From assembly GCF_022376445.1 (NCBI RefSeq), contig NW_025955063.1, forward strand, positions 62,001 through 126,000: 64,000 nucleotides of DNA. The letters run 5' to 3'. The position numbers were made by a program, and so were the translations under genes. Positions within the stretch are counted from its first letter, which is position 1, and each line of letters begins with the position of its first letter. The notes beneath the pieces were generated by a model. It was not told the origin of the DNA. It saw only the letters and a program-made list of their open reading frames with translations, and did not search any database. Origin of the DNA: Fomitopsis serialis (Eukaryota; Basidiomycota; Agaricomycetes; Polyporales; Fomitopsidaceae). Shown here piece after piece: positions 57,621-64,000 of the stretch.

Positions 57621-58662
57621 CGGTGTCACACAGATGCGGCTAGCCTACTAGTATAATTACAGCAGTGTACTTGACGAGTGAGAGCGAAACGTCCCCGACT
57701 CCGACCGGAGGGAGAGAGGAGGGCTTTGTCGACCATAAGTCGTTCGCAGCCGGCGATGCCGCTCCCTCCGTGGGAAACACGTGACTCATAATTCCCATAA
57801 GCGGTATCGCAGCAATGCTCGAGTGTCTTACGAGGCAGCTCGAGGCGGTTGGATCCTTCCGTGCTTCTGGCTGCGTCTGGACGCCTGGATCTTTGACCAT
57901 CGAATAAGTCCTCCCAAAGGTAGGAGGGCCTCTATTATGTTGAGAGCCCTCGCATGTACTGTAGTATGTATTACGGTAAGTAAGTTCGCCGTGTGGCTCA
58001 GACTCGTGGAAGCCCGAGACGCCCGGGCGGCGAAGCCGCCGCGGGCGTGAGGGCTTCCAATTGAGTCTCCATACCATTCCGATGGTACTTACAATATTAA
58101 AATACACACATAATATACTATGGTGCCGCTGTGGCAGGCTGAGTATAATAGCTGTGTGCCATGCAGGAGTCGGGGATCGGCGCTTGCGCCGCTACGATAA
58201 GTTATACAAAGACTTGAACTTGAACGCGAAGACTCCGCGCGCGCACGTGAGCGCGTTCAAGTTCCTCGCAATAACGATCGCCATTGAACTTACGACCGCC
58301 AGCGACCGCCTCCCTCCCTCTCAACAAGGTCGCGTACAGGGTCTGCAGGCTATTACGGCAAACTGCCTTCCTCTTCCTCTGCCCACCACGTCTGCTTCGT
58401 TTCACGCTAGCTACCGTCTACGTTGAGTGTGACAACCTCGGGCCGCGACGGCCACGTTCACTGAGTGGTATTGAAGAGGCTAGTCCCAGCAATTAAAAGC
58501 TTTGCTAGGCCACGAGAAGGAGCTACGAGAATAACCAAGCCTAATGTACGTGGAGTCACTTGCGTATATTTGTTTCGTTTTGATGTCGACTGCTCACCGG
58601 AATAGTACCAGACGACGCCTCGAAGTCACTGCTGAGGTGGATTACAGCACCAGCGGGTCGCC
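57621..58662. other. intergenic with a foldback element
   Basis: No gene recognised; a minus-strand open frame of 155 codons over 57640-58107 lacks any domain and runs through the hairpin element. The right end leads to an F-box gene. Confidence 0.45.
58000..58068. repeat. GC-rich foldback (long imperfect hairpin)
   Basis: Nested inverse pairs: AGACTC/GAGTCT outside, GGAAGCCC/GGGCTTCC next, then ACGCCCGGGCGGC against GCCGCCGCGGGCGT around a short loop. Total about 69 bases. Confidence 0.75.
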
Positions 58663-60144
58663 ATGGCCTTACCAGTTGCAGTGTACAATCACAAGTCATC
58701 AAGCATCATGGCCCTCCTCAGCTACCAGAGGACTAGCGGGACGTCCTGCAGGTCTCGCCATACCACTATTTTTGACCTCCCACCCGACGTTCTCCTCATC
58801 ATCTTTCGCCACGTGTCGAAGGACGCACAGCTCCCAGGAGACACTAATGGTATCCATCCGAGACTAGCCTCGCATAAAGATCCTTGGCCCTCGCACCATG
58901 ATCGATACCTTGACCATCCTTTCCCAGAATCCTTGGCCTCTATCCGTCCCCTTTGGCGAAACATCATGTCGAATATATCCATATTCTGGACCCGACTTGT
59001 TATTTGGATCGGAAGGGACCCTACTCCGCTTTCCAGGATCTACCAGTACCTCTCGTGGTCGCAAGACCGTCCCCTCGACATCTACGTGCTGCGAAGGTTT
59101 GACCCGTCTGTGCAGGATCCTAACGAGAAGGCTCGGATCAACGCCATATTCGAGCTGCTCCTGCCACACATGAAGCGATGGAGGATCTTACACATGCAGC
59201 TTCTTCGCTCCAGTTCGCTCCCCCTCCCTCGCGTCGATCTTTTGGGACGCGCAGACAAGCTGGTCAGGCTCGTACTTCGGTTCATATTCGACGATCTCAT
59301 CGACAGCACCGGATCGACCTCGTACCTAGAAGACGAATTTCAGACCCCTGTCTTGAGACATCTCTCTATGGGTGGAGTCCACTTCCGCGAGTCGTACGTG
59401 AGACCGTTTCCGCGGTTGGCCATGCCGCCCGGGCTCACTTCCATTGCCATTGCCGACTACAACTCGCGTAACGTGGTTTTCCCGCTCGTCGACCTGCTTG
59501 CATGTCTTGCGGGCTGCACGGATCTGAACAGTCTCGAGCTAGACAGCGTCTGCCTCGACTGTTCGTACACCGGACCGCCCCTCATCTCTGCCGAGATCCT
59601 CTCTCGCCGCTGGAGAGCCAACGTCGATTTCATCGACATCAGCGGCGACGTGATCACGGAGTACAGCAGGCTTCTCGATTACCCCGTTGTTGACGGTGTG
59701 TCGTACAAGCGATGCACGACTGCCGTACCTCTGGGGGCCACTCTCACAGATGGCTATAACATTGGCATGTACGAGATTCACAGTCCAACGGTACTCTTCA
59801 GCCTCCTCGCGGCTGCGCCGGACGATCTCTCATTCTGCGAAACACAATTTGAGGATTGCGACGGTCTGACCACGGACGTTTTGCGGAGGCTCGCGGAGCC
59901 CATGCTCGATCCCAATGCGGAGGCGGAAGGGGAGTGGCTATGTCCGACCATGAAGTCGATCCAGGTTATCGCATGCACACAGTTTCGAAGCGCGGACATG
60001 CGCGCGCTGCTCGAGGTACGTCGCACCGTGCACGCGGCGACGGAATTCGCGCATGCAGACCACCCAGGGTTTCTGGTGTCGTCGGTGGATTATCTGTGCG
60101 TGCGCGGATGCTGCGAGCTCGCCCCCGAAGACCAAGAGTGGTAA
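58663..60144 (+). CDS. F-box domain protein, single exon
   Basis: 493 residues without an intron. The F-box is at about residues 36-110: TTIFDLPPDVLLIIFRHVSK, then a PLWRNIMSNISIFWTRLVIW segment typical of agaricomycete F-box proteins. Leucine-rich-repeat-like middle: LLGRADKLVRLVLRF, FQTPVLRHLSMGGVHF, LACLAGCTDLNSLELDSVCL. This belongs to a different F-box subfamily from the array at 18-39 kb. The TAA at 60142-60144 is followed by 27 more in-frame sense codons (DANVSYVHWNDWNGGYDRPG and so on) that look like a normal end of this family. Either a recent nonsense change, or the GTAAGA at 60141 is a splice donor. Kozak context at 58663 (GCCATGG) is good. Confidence 0.78.
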   Translation: MALPVAVYNHKSSSIMALLSYQRTSGTSCRSRHTTIFDLPPDVLLIIFRHVSKDAQLPGDTNGIHPRLASHKDPWPSHHDRYLDHPFPESLASIRPLWRNIMSNISIFWTRLVIWIGRDPTPLSRIYQYLSWSQDRPLDIYVLRRFDPSVQDPNEKARINAIFELLLPHMKRWRILHMQLLRSSSLPLPRVDLLGRADKLVRLVLRFIFDDLIDSTGSTSYLEDEFQTPVLRHLSMGGVHFRESYVRPFPRLAMPPGLTSIAIADYNSRNVVFPLVDLLACLAGCTDLNSLELDSVCLDCSYTGPPLISAEILSRRWRANVDFIDISGDVITEYSRLLDYPVVDGVSYKRCTTAVPLGATLTDGYNIGMYEIHSPTVLFSLLAAAPDDLSFCETQFEDCDGLTTDVLRRLAEPMLDPNAEAEGEWLCPTMKSIQVIACTQFRSADMRALLEVRRTVHAATEFAHADHPGFLVSSVDYLCVRGCCELAPEDQEW

Positions 60145-60839
60145 GATGCGAACGTCTCTTATGTGCACTGGAACGATTGGAATGGAGGTTACGATCGGCC
60201 GGGCCTGAGAAGGCAAATATCCTGAGTCCTCGTGCGTAAGTCACAGTCCCATACGAAGAGCCTCGAGCGGATTATGATGTCACTTGTAGTGAACACGCAC
60301 AGATAACTCGCGGCGAACACTGAACACCGCCGCGCCTTGATCTCATGAGGAGCTTATGGTATGTACGACTAGTGGTACTTAATTATCAAAATAGCCAGCG
60401 CACGCTGGTATTGAATGAACATGCTGTCAGACAGTTGGAGATTGACAGGCGCTTTGTGTTCACACTGTCGTACTTATGGATATGTTGCAGATGTTGCAAG
60501 ACGATTGAGAGGCGTCAGAGTCAGACGCAAGTGTGATGACAGATCTAAGCGACCAAACAGTTACAAACGAATTCACTAGATACCGATAATATAGTAGTAA
60601 TAGTAAGCAAATAGTAAGTAAGTAATACATCCAACTCGGCTCGACGGGCCGGACGACGTGACAGAGCAGTGGTGACGAGGCGCATGATGTGTGACGCTCG
60701 ACCTGCTTGCGTGCCCAGAAAGGCAAGTCGTGCTCTCCGCCAGCTTGTTGTCCGCCAGAACCCTCTGTAAGTGTCCTCCGCATGCTCTTCCACTGTGACT
60801 CTGTGCAGTAAACCTTGCCTCTGCTATCGTTCTACAGAC
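60145..60839. other. intergenic; promoter side of mitochondrial uS7 gene
   Basis: Includes 27 in-frame codons behind the F-box stop and, at 60635-60769, a copy of a dispersed repeat; GTAAGTAAGTA occurs near 60613. Confidence 0.45.
60635..60769 (+). repeat. dispersed repeat, copy B, in the uS7m upstream region
   Basis: Close match to 51254-51381 in the same orientation; ends about 70 bases before the uS7m ATG. Confidence 0.65.
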
Positions 60840-61586
60840 ATGATCTCTGGACTGCGTCAGAGCGCCGTCAGGGCACGTCTGGTCCCCAGGCGGGCGTTCA
60901 CGTCCTCACGAGTCGCAGCAAACGAAAACATCGCTACAAGCAGCCAGGACACCGTTTTCGATGGCATTGTTGACCGGGAAACTATCGCCCCAGCTGCAGC
61001 CCCGCAGCCTGCAGCACCTCGCCCTACACCTGTGCGGAAACCTCTCCTCGCGACCCCCGAAACGCCCATCCACATACCACCGCCGTACGACCCCCTGCTG
61101 GAGCTCTTCGCGGGGATCATCAACTGGAAGGGGGAGAAGCAGCGCGCGCGGAAGATCATGTCCGAGACCCTCGTCAACATCCACATGCTCACGCGCGCCC
61201 CGCCGCTGCCCATCCTGCGCAAGGCGGTCGAGTACGTCACCCCGGCCGTGCGCAACGTCGTGATCTCGTACACGGCGAAGAAGGTCATCTTCCCGCAGCC
61301 GCTCTCGGAGAAGCAGCGGACGCACCGGGCGATAAAGTGGATCCTGGAGGCGAGCAAGACGCGGCCGGGGTACAAGCTGCAGGAGCGCCTGGCGCGCGAG
61401 ATGATTGCGATTGTTGAGGGTGCGGGGAAGGAGAACATGAAGGAGTTGAGCCCGGCATACAGGATGAAGGAGGAGGTGCACAGGGTGGCTGCTCTGAACA
61501 GGTGCGTGTGTTGCTGGTCTCCGCTGACGCTGGTTGTCTGATGCTCTTGCAGAGGAAATGCACTTCGGAATCGAAACTTGTTCTGA
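60840..61586 (+). CDS. mrps7: mitochondrial small-subunit ribosomal protein uS7m
   Basis: Two exons, 60840-61501 and 61553-61586; 231 residues. The first about 20 residues (MISGLRQSAVRARLVPRRAF, then TSSR) are Arg/Ser-rich without acids, a clear mitochondrial presequence. A Pro/Ala-rich linker follows. The S7 fold starts at YDPLLELFAGIINWKGEKQR (helix 1 with M-x-G-KK-type basic end), then AVEYVTPAVRNVVISYTAKK, QRTHRAIKWILEASKTR, LQERLAREMIAIVEGAGKEN and MKEEVHRVAALNRGNALRNR at the C-terminus, where S7 contacts the 12S/15S rRNA 3' domain. Intact; the short last exon encodes only the final basic residues. A short frame upstream at 60771 is in the same frame but falls in the repeat-derived leader. 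Confidence 0.92.
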
Positions 61587-62627
61587 AGTCTCCCCCCTCC
61601 GTCACTGCATCGCATGCTCTACTTCGTAGTACATTGTCCATTCGCGTTCTCTCAATTGCACGGCCGTTTGTTGTGTGCGATGAAGACATCAGCGCTGGCA
61701 CGTCACTCTGTCATATGGTGAGTTCCCTGCATTACGACACCATCTGACGGGCTCCATTCGGAAATTTTCGCGATTGCTTCGTATGTGGGCGCGTTCTCTG
61801 TTCTTCGACGGACAACCGCGGCTGAACATCGATGTCATTTAGCTCAGCATGGCAATAGGGACCAGTGCATGTGAATGCGGGAGTATCCCGGGTGTCTCGG
61901 TGTCTACCGCAGGCCCCAGGTGTTGGAGGGCGGACATGTACGTTCAATGTACGTTGTCCATCACTTCATGATTGCATTTTTGACAAGAACGTCCGATCCA
62001 GAGCCACACTGCCCACATGGCCTGTATGGAAGCGGAAGTCGGCTGTGCATTCTGTGTGTGTCCCGTGGTACAAGATTCTTCCTCAGGTGTTCTCCGTCTC
62101 ACCGCTGCAGCACATGTGCATGGTCAGCTACCCGCGAGACCATACCAAGGCCATGCTAGAATGCTTCCAGTCTAGTCCTATGCGCGTAGCACTGTGGTAC
62201 GAGTCCGATATCGCATTCTCGATTGCATACGCTGATATACCCTCGATTAGGAACCCCTCGGACTAATCCGGCAATCCTGTGCGCGCGCACTCACACGTCA
62301 CACCCTGCCGATACTTCCGGGTTTCGTGGACGAGATGAGATCCGCGGGGATCCATACCAGCGCGGATGCAAATTTACATCTCGTATGCATTCCCGCAGCG
62401 GGCCCTCGCCATCGCGCTTCAATCCCAGCGATGCATTCTCCTAGTTCGCATTCCAGTCTTCGTTTGAATAACAGACACCAAGGGCCGGGGAGACTCCTGA
62501 TGATAATCAAACGGGCGTTCTAGGGTCATGAGCGGGTCGTGGGACTGATATACGACTCGCTTGCACCGCTCTATAAAGAACGGACCCCTAGCGGACTGCC
62601 ATCCTCGCTACTTCCTCTTGATCAGGC
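61587..62627. other. intergenic, no gene recognised
   Basis: A 133-codon open frame (61865-62266) lacks any domain. A good TATA box lies at 62571 for the downstream gene. Confidence 0.45.
62571..62578 (+). promoter_or_regulatory. TATA box of SDR gene
   Basis: CTATAAAG 50-57 bases before the ATG at 62628, with a C/T tract between. Confidence 0.7.
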
Positions 62628-63833
62628 ATGTCTGGCTCTACTCGCGTTGCGTTCGTGTCCGGGGCCGCGCAGGGCATCGGCCTCAAGATCGCCCTCCGGC
62701 TCGCGGATGACGGCCTCGACGTGGCAGTCAATGACATAGCTTCGAAGAAGGACCAGCTGGAGGAAGTTGTTGCCCAGATCAAGGCAAAGGGGAGACGCGC
62801 GATCGCCGTTCCGGGAGACGTGTCCGTGGAAGACGAGGTCCGGGACATCATCGATAAGGTCGCCGCAGACCTCGGAGGACTGGACGTTGTACGTATCTGC
62901 GTTCTGCTGCGCTGCTTGTGTCTACAGTGGAGAGCTACTGTCTCATGGCGACATACGTAGCTCGTCGCAAACGCGGGCTTGCTACTCGTGAAAGCCGTAC
63001 AAGACAGTACGTACCGCTGTTCATCGTGCTGCGCTTAACCTAGTCATACTGTGTCTTTATAGTCGAGGCAGAGGAATGGGATCGCGTCTTTGCCGTGAAC
63101 GTCAGGGGCACAATGCTCCAGTATAAGTACGCTGCCAGGCAGATGATCAAGCAGGGTCGGGGCGGTAGAATTCTAGGTATGCGCGCATCCTTTTCGACCG
63201 GGCGCCCGTGACGAATGATCGTCTCTTCTTAGGTGCTTCGTCTGTCGCTGGCAAGAGAGGTAATGCAGTCTCCTGTCCTGCATCTTCTGGATCCTGAATG
63301 CGATCGTGCACGTGACAGGTTGGGGCGGCATCTCCGCGTACTCTGCGAGCAAGTTCGCCGTCCGGGGCCTCACGCAGTGTCTCTGTACGTCTTCACTGTA
63401 TCTCCCCGTACACTGGCTCTCCTAAAGATGCCCCAGCGATCGAACTGGCGCAACACAACATCACGGTCAACGCCTACGCCCCCGGCATCGTAATGACCCA
63501 GATGGGTGAGTTGCGCCTCTTGAGCCTCGGCGCGCGTTTCTCACATCTATCGCTCTCGCAGCGCAAGACTTGGGCGACGGCCTCGTGGTACGTCTATCCG
63601 CCGTACGCTCCGACCGCCCGATCTTGACCGCCGTTCACAGAGGGTCGGCATGCCCGCAGAGATCCCCGTGGGCCACCCCGACAGCGTCGCGAGCATCGTG
63701 TCCTACCTCGCCAAGCCCGAGGCGTCCTTCGTCACCGGTAAGTGGATCATTGCCTGCGCACGTTTCTCTGATTCAAAGCCACTGCTTCTCAGGGCAATCC
63801 ATCTCGCCGAACGGCGGGGCGGTCCTCGACTAA
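62628..63833 (+). CDS. short-chain dehydrogenase/reductase (acetoin/diacetyl reductase-like)
   Basis: NAD(P)-dependent Rossmann-fold oxidoreductase; seven or so small introns, all in frame. Cofactor loop GAAQGIG in VAFVSGAAQGI at residues 7-17, then AVNDIASKKDQLEEVV, where the Asp after the second strand favours NAD(H). VPGDVSVEDEV, NAG in LVANAGLLLV, WDRVFAVNVRGTM, the catalytic Ser in GASSVAGKRG, and YxxxK in ISAYSASKFAVRGLT follow. NITVNAYAPGIVMTQM comes next, then HPDSVASIVSYLAKPEASFV with GQSISPNGGAVLD at the end. This pattern resembles fungal acetoin reductase/meso-2,3-butanediol dehydrogenase, but SDR substrates cannot be assigned from sequence with certainty. The last exon is only a dozen codons. 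Confidence 0.88.
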
Positions 63834-64000
63834 GCCGGGGGTTGCGACGCGCTTGGGAGGCGATGCACATTTAACGCCATATCTGTCTGTATTTCGTCGA
63901 TGCGCCTCTCCGAGAGGGCTATCGATGTAGGCTTGTATATATATACGTACATATGTACCCGTACCAAATTTTCACTGCAGTCTGCGTCGCGCAGCTGTTC
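63834..64000. other. 3' flank at window end
   Basis: Untranslated sequence with a TATATATA run; no further gene. Confidence 0.4.

Noticed and set aside
57640..58107. 155-codon minus-strand open frame
   Set aside because: No domain, and it runs through the GC-rich foldback element.

Overview
The window looks like nuclear DNA of a filamentous basidiomycete, most likely an agaricomycete. Genes are split by many short introns of about 50-60 bp with GT-AG ends and CTAAC-like branch sites. Both tRNA genes carry an intron at the canonical position. The proteins are fungal: Chs5, a TOK-type potassium channel, FunK1, basidiomycete-style F-box proteins and a GPI-GlcNAc transferase. I cannot name the species from sequence alone.

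Layout. From 0 to 10 kb lie the 3' end of an Mrs2 magnesium transporter, a macro-domain-like protein, a frame-broken serine-rich membrane protein, a TPR protein resembling the Acl4 chaperone, an unknown conserved membrane protein, a P-loop polynucleotide-kinase-like protein with an RGG tail, and tRNA-Val(CAC). From 10 to 18 kb lie an aldehyde dehydrogenase, tRNA-Val(TAC), the PIG-A/GPI3 catalytic subunit and an NCS1 purine-cytosine permease. From 18 to 24 kb is an array of F-box/LRR genes; two further paralogues lie at 32-34 and 38-39.5 kb on the other strand. From 24 to 31 kb are Chs5, a TOK1-like channel and orotate phosphoribosyltransferase. Derlin (36.5-37.5 kb), aminopeptidase P (40-43.6 kb) and a NIPA magnesium transporter (44-45.7 kb) follow. 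The right end carries an F-box protein, mitochondrial ribosomal protein uS7m and a short-chain dehydrogenase.

The most striking part is 46-57.6 kb, with a fifth, diverged member at 34.7-35.3 kb. Five small genes encode secreted repeat-peptide precursors: a shared signal peptide beginning MKFT, followed by tandem 14-17 residue repeats that each carry a KR or RR kexin-type site and a tyrosine-containing glycine-rich core. Almost every repeat is its own short exon (mostly 42-51 nt) bounded by phase-1 introns, so repeats can be gained, lost or skipped without changing frame. Four of the genes lie in tandemly duplicated units that alternate subfamily I-II-I-II and keep a conserved core promoter. 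A degenerate FunK1 kinase fragment sits between units 3 and 4. The architecture fits Kex2-processed repetitive proteins, the class that includes dikaritin RiPP precursors. No recognisable modifying enzyme lies in the window.

Several otherwise clean genes (aldehyde dehydrogenase, PIG-A, NIPA, TOK1, the TPR protein, the 35-kb peptide precursor) are each broken by one apparent single-base shift, usually at or beside a short run of one base. Residual assembly error is a serious alternative to real loss there. The F-box copies and FunK1 also carry in-frame stop codons and look more like true decay. Exon positions were worked out by hand from splice consensus and protein continuity; no similarity search was run.
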